From an uncultured Clostridia bacterium (GTDB lineage Bacteria > Bacillota > Clostridia > Oscillospirales > Acutalibacteraceae): a DNA stretch of 8,812 nt. Below are positions 1-5,728 of the stretch, piece after piece (position 1 is the first letter of the stretch; every line of letters begins with the position of its first letter). The stretch lies in the NCBI GenBank assembly GCA_937898625.1, contig CALEJF010000022.1:1-8812 (forward strand), in the 5' to 3' direction. Position numbers and translations under genes: made by a program. A model generated the notes under the pieces. It made no database searches and was not told where the DNA came from. It saw only the letters and a list, made by a program, of their open reading frames with translations.

Positions 1-1
1 T

Positions 2-106
2 TATCTTAACGAAGAAAGAATTAATGGCTTAACATATGCCGACGGCACACCAATCCCAACAGGATATCACAATGTTGATGCTGACGGTAAACTTATAATT
101 GAATAA
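2..106 (+). CDS. C-terminal end of a secreted/surface protein (partial, 5' part outside window)
   Basis: Only the last 34 codons and a TAA stop are present. The peptide reads YLNEERINGLTYADGTPI, then a GYHNVDADGK segment, and ends IIE. It aligns without gaps to residues 961-994 of the large LRR protein at the right edge (22 of 34 residues identical by eye, and 72 of the first 90 bases). It is therefore the end of the same C-terminal domain in a paralogous protein. The aromatic/Gly/Asp pattern (GY.x.D.DGK) resembles degenerate cell-wall-binding-type repeats, but I cannot assign a ligand. The rest of the protein is not visible, so whether it also carries LRRs is unknown. A hairpin terminator follows at 113-143. 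Confidence 0.8.
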   Translation, partial: YLNEERINGLTYADGTPIPTGYHNVDADGKLIIE

Positions 107-112
107 TAGTAA

Positions 113-143
113 AAGGGTAGTAACCTAAAAAGTTACTACCCTT
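113..143. terminator. Bidirectional intrinsic terminator between convergent genes
   Basis: A perfect 12-bp stem, AAGGGTAGTAAC (113-124) with GTTACTACCCTT (132-143), encloses a 7-base loop. It lies between the plus-strand stop at 106 and the minus-strand stop at 162. On the minus strand the stem is followed by a short T run (TTTT, then ACTATTATT). On the plus strand the tract is weaker (AATCTTTTATAAAT). Its position between convergent gene ends and its perfect symmetry support a shared terminator. Confidence 0.8.
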
Positions 144-161
144 AATCTTTTATAAATGTGT

Positions 162-1517
162 TTAGTTCTTCAAACTCTGTAATGGTGCGGGGATTCTGCC
201 ACCACGGTTAATGAATTTAGCAGGGGATGCAGTATTTAATTTCATAACAGGACCATATCCCAAAAGTCCACCGAAATTAAGTGTATCACCAATATCCTTG
301 CCAATAGCAGGAATAAGTCTTACTGCAGTTGTTTTTGAGTTTACCATACCAATTGCAGCCTCATCAGCAATAATACCTGAAAGGACTTCTGCAGTTGTAT
401 CGCCGGGAACAATTATCATATCAAGACCAACTGAACATACACAAGTCATTGCTTCAAGCTTTTCTATTGTCAATGCACCACTTGTAGCTGCAGCAATCAT
501 ACCCGCATCTTCTGAAACAGGAATAAATGCACCCGAAAGTCCGCCAACATGTGAAGATGCCATTACGCCACCTTTTTTGACTGCATCGTTAAGGAGTGCA
601 AGGCAAGCCGTTGTGCCGTGAGCACCACATTGTTCAAGTCCCATTTCTTCAAGGATGTAAGCAACAGAGTCGCCAATTGCAGGAGTTGGAGCAAGGGAAA
701 GGTCAACAATACCAAACGGAACATCAAGTCTTTTTGAAGCCTCACAAGCAACAAGCTGACCCATTCTTGTAATTTTGAATGCAGTTCTCTTAACCATATC
801 TGCAACTTCTGTTATATTTGCATCAGGAATTTTTGAAATTGCCGAACGCACAACACCGGGACCTGATACACCAACATTGATTACACAGTCAGGCTCACCA
901 ACACCGTGGAATGCACCTGCCATAAATGGATTATCTTCGGGAGCATTACAGAATACAACAAGTTTTGCTGGTCCGATACAACCTTTATTAGCAGTAACTT
1001 CGGCAGATTCATTGATAATCTGTCCCATCATTTTAACAGCATCCATATTAATTCCTGCTTTTGTTGAGCCGATATTAACTGATGAACAAATATGGTCAGT
1101 AACATCAAGTGCCTCAGGAATACTGCGGATAAGCGCCTCGTCACCGGCAGCAAAACCTTTTTGAACAAGAGCAGAATATCCGCCAATAAAGTTAACACCA
1201 ACAGTTTGAGCAACTTTTTCAAGAGTTTTTGCATACAAAACAGGGTCGCCTTTGCCCGATGCTAAAATCATTGAAATAGGTGTAACTGAAATTCGTTTAT
1301 TGATAATCGGAATACCATATTCCTTTTCAATGTCTTCACCTGTTTTTACAAGATGCTCAGCTTTTCTTGTCATCTTCTCATATATCTTATCACAAGTTGA
1401 TTTTGCATCGCCTGTGCAACAATCAAGCAGGGAAATACCCATTGTAATTGTTCTGATGTCAAGATTTTCATCTTGAATCATATTAATTGTTTCAAGTATA
1501 TCGTGTGTATTTATCAT
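162..1517 (-). CDS. UPF0210/DUF711 family protein (PFL-like fold, function unknown)
   Basis: This 451-residue protein has the usual full length for UPF0210 (DUF711, 'PFL family protein') and shows the family's conserved stretches: LLDCCTGD (30-37), ISVTPIS (76-82), FIGGYSALVQKG (110-121), a SVNIGSTKAGINMDAV segment (about 146-161), VFCNAPEDNPFMAGAF (188-203), VINVGVSGPGVV (212-223), and further on SLAPTPAIGDSVA and SHVGGLSGAFIPVSEDAGM. The fold is described as related to pyruvate-formate-lyase-type barrels, but no reaction is established for the family, and I see no C-terminal glycyl-radical motif. No signal peptide or membrane segment is visible, so it is probably cytosolic. The start is set by GAGGT at 1525-1529, 7 bases upstream of ATG. 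It follows the ACT-domain gene after 15 bases and is surely co-transcribed with it. This pairing is conserved in many Firmicutes and suggests that the ACT protein senses a small ligand for this protein (inference). Confidence 0.93.
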   Translation of the reverse strand: MINTHDILETINMIQDENLDIRTITMGISLLDCCTGDAKSTCDKIYEKMTRKAEHLVKTGEDIEKEYGIPIINKRISVTPISMILASGKGDPVLYAKTLEKVAQTVGVNFIGGYSALVQKGFAAGDEALIRSIPEALDVTDHICSSVNIGSTKAGINMDAVKMMGQIINESAEVTANKGCIGPAKLVVFCNAPEDNPFMAGAFHGVGEPDCVINVGVSGPGVVRSAISKIPDANITEVADMVKRTAFKITRMGQLVACEASKRLDVPFGIVDLSLAPTPAIGDSVAYILEEMGLEQCGAHGTTACLALLNDAVKKGGVMASSHVGGLSGAFIPVSEDAGMIAAATSGALTIEKLEAMTCVCSVGLDMIIVPGDTTAEVLSGIIADEAAIGMVNSKTTAVRLIPAIGKDIGDTLNFGGLLGYGPVMKLNTASPAKFINRGGRIPAPLQSLKN

Positions 1518-1532
1518 TACTAATACCTCAAA

Positions 1533-1802
1533 TTATATTCTGTGCATTGAATTAAAAATGTCCTCGTGCATAACATGGATTGAAAGTGCCATTTCGTTTC
1601 CAAGTGCAGTAACTTTGTCAGAAAATTCAGTAAAAGGAACATTCGCTTTTTCAAAATCAACAAGCATAATCATACAGAACATATCTTGTAAAATTGACTG
1701 TGAAACCTCAATAACATTAACACTGTTTTCTGCACAAACGCCTGAAACCTTTGCAAGAATACCAACCATATCCTTACCAACTACGGTAATAATACCTCTC
1801 AT
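1533..1802 (-). CDS. ACT domain-containing protein, UPF0237 family
   Basis: This 89-residue protein is a stand-alone ACT domain. It opens MRGIITVVGKDMVGILAKV and continues with a helix and the NVIEVSQSI strand (about 29-37), matching the ACT pattern of a first strand, a G-x-D-x-x-G-I turn, a helix, and then a N-(I/V)-x-x-x-x-Q segment. ACT domains usually bind amino acids or similar small ligands at dimer interfaces. The ligand here is not known. The start is supported by a perfect GGAGGT at 1811-1816, 8 bases from ATG. It is the first gene of the minus-strand operon, and the ribosome binding site of the following UPF0210 gene lies in the 15-base gap after its stop. Length and sequence are typical of UPF0237 partners of UPF0210, which makes a regulatory or structural complex of the two products plausible but unproven. 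Confidence 0.93.
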   Translation of the reverse strand: MRGIITVVGKDMVGILAKVSGVCAENSVNVIEVSQSILQDMFCMIMLVDFEKANVPFTEFSDKVTALGNEMALSIHVMHEDIFNSMHRI

Positions 1803-1833
1803 TTTTTAGTACCTCCGAAAATTAATTGTCAAC

Positions 1834-1862
1834 ATTTTAACACAAAGGAATAAAAAAGTGAA
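1834..1862 (-). promoter_or_regulatory. Promoter for the UPF0237-UPF0210 operon (extended -10)
   Basis: Read on the minus strand, the -35 is TTCACT (1862-1857, four of six consensus matches). After a 17-base spacer comes TAAAAT (1839-1834, five of six), preceded by TG plus one base, an extended -10. Transcription would start near 1827, leaving a short leader with the GGAGGT site at 1816-1811. Confidence 0.6.
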
Positions 1863-1882
1863 TATCTTTCTTAAATATCTTT
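1861..1882. repeat. 9-bp direct repeat between the two divergent promoters
   Basis: AATATCTTT occurs at 1861-1869 and again at 1874-1882, a 13-base period. The pair fits into the gap between the -35 of the minus-strand promoter (ending at 1862) and the -35 of the plus-strand promoter (starting at 1893). It could be a binding site serving one or both operons, or a chance match in A+T-rich DNA. Confidence 0.35.
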
Positions 1883-1892
1883 ATAAAATTTG

Positions 1893-1922
1893 TTGAAAAA
1901 TAATGGTAAAATGTAGTAAAAT
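1893..1922 (+). promoter_or_regulatory. Promoter for the PHP-ispE-reductase operon
   Basis: TTGAAA (1893-1898, five of six matches to the sigma-A -35) is separated by 18 bases from TAAAAT (1917-1922, five of six matches to the -10). The predicted start of transcription is near 1929, giving a leader of about 24 bases with an AGAGGTG ribosome binding site at 1939-1945, 7 bases before the ATG at 1953. Confidence 0.65.
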
Positions 1923-1932
1923 AATACCATAA
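1901..1932. promoter_or_regulatory. Inverted repeat overlapping the -10 region, candidate operator
   Basis: TAATGGTA (1901-1908) and TACCATAA (1925-1932) are inverted copies with one mismatch, separated by 16 bases. The arm centres are about 24 bases apart, roughly two helical turns, and they bracket the -10 hexamer and predicted start site. This geometry suits a dimeric repressor. The regulator is unknown and a chance origin is possible. Confidence 0.3.
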
Positions 1933-1952
1933 GAATTGAGAGGTGTATTGTT

Positions 1953-2777
1953 ATGTATAAAAATATCGTGGATTTGCATGTCCACACCGACAATTCATTT
2001 GATGGTAATCATTCTGCGACTTTTTTCTGTGAAAAGGCAGAAATGACAGATTTAAGAGCTATTGCGTTTACAGACCATTGTGAGGTTGACCAGTTCAGAG
2101 GGGATTTGTCATACGATAAACGCATTTTTCAGGCATTTTTTGAAATTTCAAAGGTTCGTTCTGCATTCCGTGGTAAGTTATTGATTCTCAATGGTATTGA
2201 ATTAGGACAACCTGCTTATGACACAGAAATTGCCGAAAGAATCTTAAATACCCACGATTATGATATGATTTTAGGTTCAGTTCATAACCTTCGTGGTGGT
2301 GAAGATTTCTATTTTATGAAAAATCTCACACTTAAAGAGGCAGAAAAGCTTTTAGAAGAGTATTTTAGCGAAATAATCAAAATGCTTGATTGGGGCAATT
2401 TTGATGTCCTTGCTCACCTCACATATCCGTTAAGATATTTCTACTCGCAATCAAACCTTGATATTGATTTAAGTAAATTTGAAAGACAGATTGATGAAAT
2501 CCTGATGCTTACTGCAAAATCGGACAAAGCACTTGAAATCAACACAGCAGGGCTTCGTCAACCAATAAACAAACTTTCACCTGAGGTGGATATTGTAAAA
2601 AGATTTAAAGAACTTGGCGGAAAGTATGTAACTGTTGGCTCTGATGCTCATTATGCCGAGCACCTTGCGGCAGATATTGATATGGCATATAACTGTGCTC
2701 TTGAAGCAGGGTTTGATAGTATAACATTCTTCCAGAAACGAACTCCTATAGAAATGAAAATTGAAGTGGAGGACTAA
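1953..2777 (+). CDS. PHP-domain phosphoesterase (HisK-type histidinol phosphatase family)
   Basis: This 274-residue protein has the complete metal-binding signature of the PHP superfamily: DLHVHTDNS with H9 and H11, FTDH with D41/H42, GIELGQ with E83, GSVHN with H111, LAHLTYP with H155, and GSDAH with D231/H233. These residues bind a di- or trinuclear metal centre that hydrolyses phosphate esters. Length and motif spacing fit HisK-type histidinol-phosphate phosphatases, but no histidine-biosynthesis gene is near, so the substrate is uncertain and a general phosphatase or phosphoesterase is equally possible. No signal peptide is seen, so it is probably cytosolic. It is first in the operon, and its last codons contain the GGAGG site for ispE (2768-2772), with its stop only two bases before the ispE start, giving translational coupling. 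Confidence 0.88.
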   Translation: MYKNIVDLHVHTDNSFDGNHSATFFCEKAEMTDLRAIAFTDHCEVDQFRGDLSYDKRIFQAFFEISKVRSAFRGKLLILNGIELGQPAYDTEIAERILNTHDYDMILGSVHNLRGGEDFYFMKNLTLKEAEKLLEEYFSEIIKMLDWGNFDVLAHLTYPLRYFYSQSNLDIDLSKFERQIDEILMLTAKSDKALEINTAGLRQPINKLSPEVDIVKRFKELGGKYVTVGSDAHYAEHLAADIDMAYNCALEAGFDSITFFQKRTPIEMKIEVED

Positions 2778-2779
2778 AA

Positions 2780-3643
2780 ATGAAAGTTAAAGCAGCAGCA
2801 AAAATCAACTTAATGCTTGATATTCTCAAAAGGCTTGATAATGGATATCATTCCTTGTTTATGATTATGCAGTCAGTTGATTTATACGATACAATCAATG
2901 TTGAAAAAAACAGTAATAACGAGATTTTTATTAAATGTGACACCGAGGGTGTGCCTTGCAACGAAAAAAATATTGCCTACAAATGTGCAAAAGCCTTTTT
3001 TGACACACTTTCCATTGACGATAGGGGAGTAACTATCGAAATCGAGAAGAATATTCCAATGGCGGCAGGTACTGCAGGAGGTAGTGCCGATGGTGCAGGG
3101 GTTCTTTATTGTTTGAATAAAATTTATGAAACAAATCTTACAGAGAAAGAACTTTGTTATATTGGTGCAAAAGTTGGTGCTGATATTCCGTTCAGTCTTG
3201 TTGGTGGTACGGCAATCGCACTTAATACAGGTAATGTTATTGCTTCAGTTAAGGATTTTCCTGAATGTTATATCGTTCTCGCAAAGCCTGAGCAAGATGT
3301 TTCAACACCTGAGGCTTATGCACAGTTCGATGCTCTTACCCGTGTGCGCCATCTTGACAGAGTTTCAATGATTGAAGCCGTTGCAGAGGGTAATTACGAA
3401 AAAATCTGCAGTCTGTGTGGTAATGTATTTGAACAAGCCGTTGAGGTGCCGAAACGACCGCATATTAAAGGCGTTATGAGAAAATGTGGTGCTGATGCTT
3501 GCTGTATGAGTGGTAGCGGACCAACTGTTTTCGGTATTTTCAGTGATAAAGAAAAAGCAGAAGATGCTTATACTAAATTATCTAAAAAGTATGACAATGT
3601 TTATCTTTGCAAACCTGCCAATAAAGGTATTGTTGAGATATAA
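2780..3643 (+). CDS. ispE: 4-(cytidine 5'-diphospho)-2-C-methyl-D-erythritol kinase (IspE)
   Basis: IspE phosphorylates the 2-hydroxyl of CDP-methylerythritol with ATP, a step of the MEP (non-mevalonate) route to isoprenoid precursors. The 287 residues match the family length. Visible marks are the N-terminal AAAKINLMLDI with the conserved K8, NGYHSL (21-26), the GHMP-kinase ATP loop PMAAGTAGGSADGAG (93-107), GADIPFSL with the probable catalytic D135, and the C-terminal GHMP motif SGSGPT (244-249). The ATP loop reads GGSADG where GGSSDA is commoner, a mild change. GGAGG at 2768-2772, 7 bases upstream and inside the end of the previous gene, fixes the start. The next gene begins 24 bases later and encodes an isoprenoid-reductase-like protein, so the pair may share a pathway. 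Confidence 0.96.
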   Translation: MKVKAAAKINLMLDILKRLDNGYHSLFMIMQSVDLYDTINVEKNSNNEIFIKCDTEGVPCNEKNIAYKCAKAFFDTLSIDDRGVTIEIEKNIPMAAGTAGGSADGAGVLYCLNKIYETNLTEKELCYIGAKVGADIPFSLVGGTAIALNTGNVIASVKDFPECYIVLAKPEQDVSTPEAYAQFDALTRVRHLDRVSMIEAVAEGNYEKICSLCGNVFEQAVEVPKRPHIKGVMRKCGADACCMSGSGPTVFGIFSDKEKAEDAYTKLSKKYDNVYLCKPANKGIVEI

Positions 3644-3667
3644 AGCACAAACGAGAGAAGGATTATT

Positions 3668-5068
3668 ATGAATAAATATGATGTTTTTGTTGTGGGTGCA
3701 TCAACAACAGGTTGTTGGTTTGCTTATAAAATGGCTGAGCAAGGGTTTAAGGTCCTTGTAATTGAGAAAAACCTTCCAAACGATGTTTCAAGGGAATATG
3801 ATGTTTTCCATATGGGAAAGGCTGACATGGAAAGATTTGACCTTTTTATTCCTGAAGAAGGCGACCCATTACGCGAATTCTGCTTTTCTCATTCAACAAT
3901 GGTTTCACCTTACGGAAACTATCCCAAAGCCTGTGCAGAAGCTCCTGTTATAGGCTTACATAAACACGACTACATTATGTCTATGGCCCAAAGAGCAAAA
4001 AACGCAGGTGCAGAGATAATCTATGAAGCATCCTTTACCGATTTTATTTATAACGATAAAAATAAAATCGTTGGTGCAAAATATAAGACTGGCGACGGTG
4101 AAAATGAAGCCTATGCAAGAATTATAGCCGATTGTTCAGGTATTCCCGCTGTTGCCCGCACAAAGCTTCCTGACACATCTGTTGTAGGTAACTTTAAGCT
4201 TACAAATAAAGACATTCTCTATGTTGTGCTTTATTATGCAGAGTATCTTAAAAAGGATTTTAACCCAAGAGAACTTGACGGTTTCTTCCTTTCTTATAAA
4301 TCCTGGTCTGCACCATCTGATAATCCAAACGGTGCAATTCTTGGTATCGGTGCATTCTATGGCTACGATTATGCCGAAGAAATCTTTAAAGAAGATTTTA
4401 TGAAGAATGTTAATTTCCCCGAATATAAAGTTGAGAGAGTAGAAAAGGGTATGACACCTTATCATACATCAGTTTATTCACTTGTTGATGACGGTTTTAT
4501 TGCCCTTGGTGATGCTGCTTGTCACACAAAACCAACTTGTGGTGAGGGTTGTACATCGTCACTTGTTGCAGGTGAAATTGCAGTTGAGGTTATTTCAAAT
4601 CTTCTTAAATCAGATAAGTTCCTTACAAAGGAAAGAATGTGGAGCATCAACAAGCGATATATGACTGCACAGGGTAAGGATTTTGACTCTATGCGACCAC
4701 TCCTTATGGGCATTATTTCAATGGACTACGATGAGACAGAGTATCTCTTTAAAAACGATATTATGTTCAGTGAAAAAATCCTTGGTGGAATGGATACAGG
4801 ACTTGCTCTTGATACAAATGATATTACAGAAATTGTTAAAGGAATTGTAAATGGTGTTGCAGGAAAACATCTAAAAACATCAACAATCGCAAAACTTGTT
4901 AAAGGACTTGTGTATAGTACACAAGTTGGCACATTGTACGACAACTATCCTGCAAACTATGAGGATTTCCCTGAATGGAAGGAAAAAGCAGATAAACTTT
5001 GGGCAGAAATCGGACCGGTTTCCAATACCTGCGACCCCAAAATCCTCAAGAAATTAGGATATGAATAA
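3668..5068 (+). CDS. FAD-dependent oxidoreductase, geranylgeranyl reductase family
   Basis: This 466-residue flavoprotein starts with a Rossmann dinucleotide-binding segment, DVFVVGASTTGC (5-16), followed by VLVIEK with the ribose-binding E33. The second FAD motif is GDAACHTKPTCGEGC (281-295), the form seen in geranylgeranyl reductases and their p-hydroxybenzoate-hydroxylase-like relatives. The glycine motif GASTTG departs from the usual GAGPAG. The substrate-site motif of archaeal GGRs (YxWxFP) is only loosely matched by Y210, W213 and P216 in YKSWSAP. Members reduce prenyl chains in archaeal lipids, chlorophyll side chains or quinones. Co-location with ispE suggests a prenyl substrate (inference), but it could be another flavin oxidoreductase. 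The ribosome binding site is AAGGA at 3658-3662. No transmembrane helix is obvious. It is the last gene of the operon, followed by a hairpin at 5086-5108. Confidence 0.85.
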   Translation: MNKYDVFVVGASTTGCWFAYKMAEQGFKVLVIEKNLPNDVSREYDVFHMGKADMERFDLFIPEEGDPLREFCFSHSTMVSPYGNYPKACAEAPVIGLHKHDYIMSMAQRAKNAGAEIIYEASFTDFIYNDKNKIVGAKYKTGDGENEAYARIIADCSGIPAVARTKLPDTSVVGNFKLTNKDILYVVLYYAEYLKKDFNPRELDGFFLSYKSWSAPSDNPNGAILGIGAFYGYDYAEEIFKEDFMKNVNFPEYKVERVEKGMTPYHTSVYSLVDDGFIALGDAACHTKPTCGEGCTSSLVAGEIAVEVISNLLKSDKFLTKERMWSINKRYMTAQGKDFDSMRPLLMGIISMDYDETEYLFKNDIMFSEKILGGMDTGLALDTNDITEIVKGIVNGVAGKHLKTSTIAKLVKGLVYSTQVGTLYDNYPANYEDFPEWKEKADKLWAEIGPVSNTCDPKILKKLGYE

Positions 5069-5085
5069 TCAAAATAACACTGGTG

Positions 5086-5112
5086 TGGCGAGGTCTTGTA
5101 CCCCGCCATTTT
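5086..5112 (+). terminator. Probable intrinsic terminator of the PHP-ispE-reductase operon
   Basis: TGGCGAGGT (5086-5094) pairs with ACCCCGCCA (5100-5108) with a single A-C mismatch around a 5-base loop, followed directly by TTTT (5109-5112) and a T-rich stretch. It begins 18 bases after the reductase stop. The same structure could equally be the first element of the repeat mosaic that follows. Confidence 0.6.
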
Positions 5113-5184
5113 CATTTGTAGCAGTATGTAATCTCATTCTTGCAAACTTGAATTTGTTGGGATGCTTGGTGTGTTTTTTCTCGG

Positions 5185-5201
5185 CTCCCCTTTCAGGGGA
5201 G
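5185..5201. repeat. Perfect 7-bp hairpin
   Basis: CTCCCCT (5185-5191) pairs perfectly with AGGGGAG (5195-5201) around TTC. Preceded by GG, it reads GGCTCCCCT, a form related in inverse orientation to the GGAGCC end of the next element (5305-5310). Confidence 0.7.
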
Positions 5202-5263
5202 ACAAGAAACCAAAAGAACCCGATAAACTCTAATTTGTCAGGACGTTTTAATTCCCAAATATT

Positions 5264-5310
5264 CCCCCTCAGTCTCGTTTCACTCGACAGCTTCCCTCAA
5301 GGGTGGAGCC
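5264..5310. repeat. REP-like element, CCCCCTCAG...GGAGCC
   Basis: The segment starts CCCCCTCAG, contains a TCG...CGA core (around 5274-5287) and ends with the imperfect hairpin CTTCCCTCAAGGGTGGAG and GGAGCC. Read on the minus strand it is GGCTCC...CTTGAGGGAAGCTGTCGAG...CTGAGGGGG. From memory, this order is that of a dispersed intergenic repeat common in gut Firmicutes genomes. That recognition is from memory, not from a search. Confidence 0.55.
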
Positions 5311-5318
5311 CAATATAG

Positions 5319-5356
5319 CCTTCCCCCTACGAGGGGAAGGTGTCACCGCAGGTGAC
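5319..5356. repeat. Two back-to-back perfect hairpins
   Basis: CCTTCCCC (5319-5326) pairs with GGGGAAGG (5333-5340) around a 6-base loop. One base later GTCACC (5342-5347) pairs with GGTGAC (5351-5356) around GCA. Both stems are perfect. A purine run GGAAGGGGGG follows at 5357-5366. Confidence 0.7.
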
Positions 5357-5385
5357 GGAAGGGGGGATGAAATTCCGCAACGCAG

Positions 5386-5451
5386 TTCCGACATTTTGCA
5401 CTTTGCGTTTTGCATTTTGCACTCAACTCTACAAAATCGAATTTGTCGGAA
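5386..5451. repeat. 8-bp inverted repeat flanking a heptamer array
   Basis: TTCCGACA (5386-5393) and TGTCGGAA (5444-5451) are perfect inverted copies 50 bases apart. They enclose the tandem heptamers at 5395-5422, which gives the 66-bp block the look of a small non-coding mobile or palindromic element. Confidence 0.6.
5395..5422. repeat. Tandem heptamer array, TTTGCRY x4
   Basis: Four contiguous 7-base units read TTTGCAC, TTTGCGT, TTTGCAT and TTTGCAC. The first five bases are invariant and only the last two vary. The period is not a multiple of three and no gene crosses it. Confidence 0.8.
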
Positions 5452-5510
5452 TGATTTCCGTAGGGGTCGGCGTCCCCGACGACCCATTTCGCTCCCTCTT
5501 TGAGGGTGCG

Positions 5511-5527
5511 GGTGTCCAGCGGACACC
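5511..5527. repeat. Perfect 7-bp hairpin GGTGTCC-AGC-GGACACC
   Basis: Both 7-base arms match perfectly around a 3-base loop. It is the tightest palindrome in the block and sits near its centre. Confidence 0.75.
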
Positions 5528-5555
5528 TCTGCGAAACAGAAGCATCGACCGAACT

Positions 5556-5576
5556 GGCAGGTGAGACTTACCTGCC
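5556..5576. repeat. Perfect 7-bp hairpin GGCAGGT/ACCTGCC
   Basis: GGCAGGT (5556-5562) pairs with ACCTGCC (5570-5576) around a 7-base loop. It overlaps the right-hand CCCCTAC end of the 122-bp block. Confidence 0.75.
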
Positions 5577-5606
5577 CCTACAATTTACCAAATTGATGAA
5601 ATCATA

Positions 5607-5627
5607 ATTTCGAATTTCGCATTTCAA
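5607..5627. repeat. Second tandem heptamer array, ATTTCGA-like x3
   Basis: Three contiguous units, ATTTCGA, ATTTCGC and ATTTCAA, run from 5607 to 5627. The period equals that of the array at 5395-5422, and each unit again carries a TTT core, but the remaining bases differ. Confidence 0.65.
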
Positions 5628-5709
5628 ATTCAGTTCGACAAACTCCCAATTTGTTTAATTATTTGTGATTTTCGTCACTATGAATAATAAATATTAGGAG
5701 TATTTTAAC

Positions 5710-5725
5710 AAACAATAACTTGTTT
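5710..5725. promoter_or_regulatory. Palindrome just upstream of the LRR-gene promoter
   Basis: AAACAA (5710-5715) and TTGTTT (5720-5725) form a perfect inverted repeat with a 4-base centre, ending 3 bases before the proposed -35. It is a candidate activator or repressor site. Low complexity makes chance possible. Confidence 0.3.
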
Positions 5726-5728
5726 TAC

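Larger units (their letters stand above)
5460..5581. repeat. 122-bp block with inverted GTAGGGG ends (MITE-like candidate)
   Basis: GTAGGGG (5460-5466) and CCCCTAC (5575-5581) are perfect inverted ends. Inside are four hairpins: GTCGG/CCGAC (5466-5470 with 5476-5480; alternatively GGGTCG/CGACCC at 5464-5485), CCCTC/GAGGG (5494-5506), GGTGTCC/GGACACC (5511-5527) and GGCAGGT/ACCTGCC (5556-5576). It codes for no transposase, so if mobile it is non-autonomous. It could instead be two separate GTAGGGG-plus-palindrome elements in opposite orientation. Confidence 0.55.
5113..5700. other. Gene-free intergenic mosaic of palindromic and tandem repeats
   Basis: Apart from the terminator, about 590 bases carry no credible gene. 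Short open frames on both strands cross the hairpins, have unlike compositions and lack ribosome binding sites. The tract is visibly richer in G+C runs (CCCC/GGGG) than any neighbouring gene and packs at least seven hairpins, two heptamer arrays and several inverted or direct short motifs, listed separately. This is the pattern of successive REP/MITE-like insertions. The remaining stretch to 5805 is A+T-rich promoter and leader for the LRR gene. Confidence 0.75.

Noticed and set aside
211..1476. Plus-strand frames antisense to the UPF0210 gene
   Set aside because: They lack ribosome binding sites and overlap a full-length conserved family member on the other strand.
1827..1832. Consensus TTGACA on the minus strand as the -35 of the ACT operon
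   Set aside because: Its -10 would fall at 1804-1809 (CTAAAA), placing the transcript start at or inside the coding region and losing the GGAGGT site.
4136..4465. 109-codon minus-strand frame within the reductase gene
   Set aside because: It is a shadow of the conserved flavoprotein reading frame, with no start signal of its own.
5061..5564. Short open frames on both strands (5061-5318 +, 5303-5503 +, 5340-5564 +, 5269-5526 -) as possible small genes
   Set aside because: They run through hairpins and heptamer arrays, have no ribosome binding site at the start, and their translations mirror repeat DNA (for example repeated Lys-Cys-Lys-Met and Phe-Cys-Ile-Leu stretches).
5395..5627. Heptamer arrays or hairpin series as a CRISPR array
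   Set aside because: The units are 7 bases and contiguous, with no 25-40 base repeats, no unique spacers and no cas genes.
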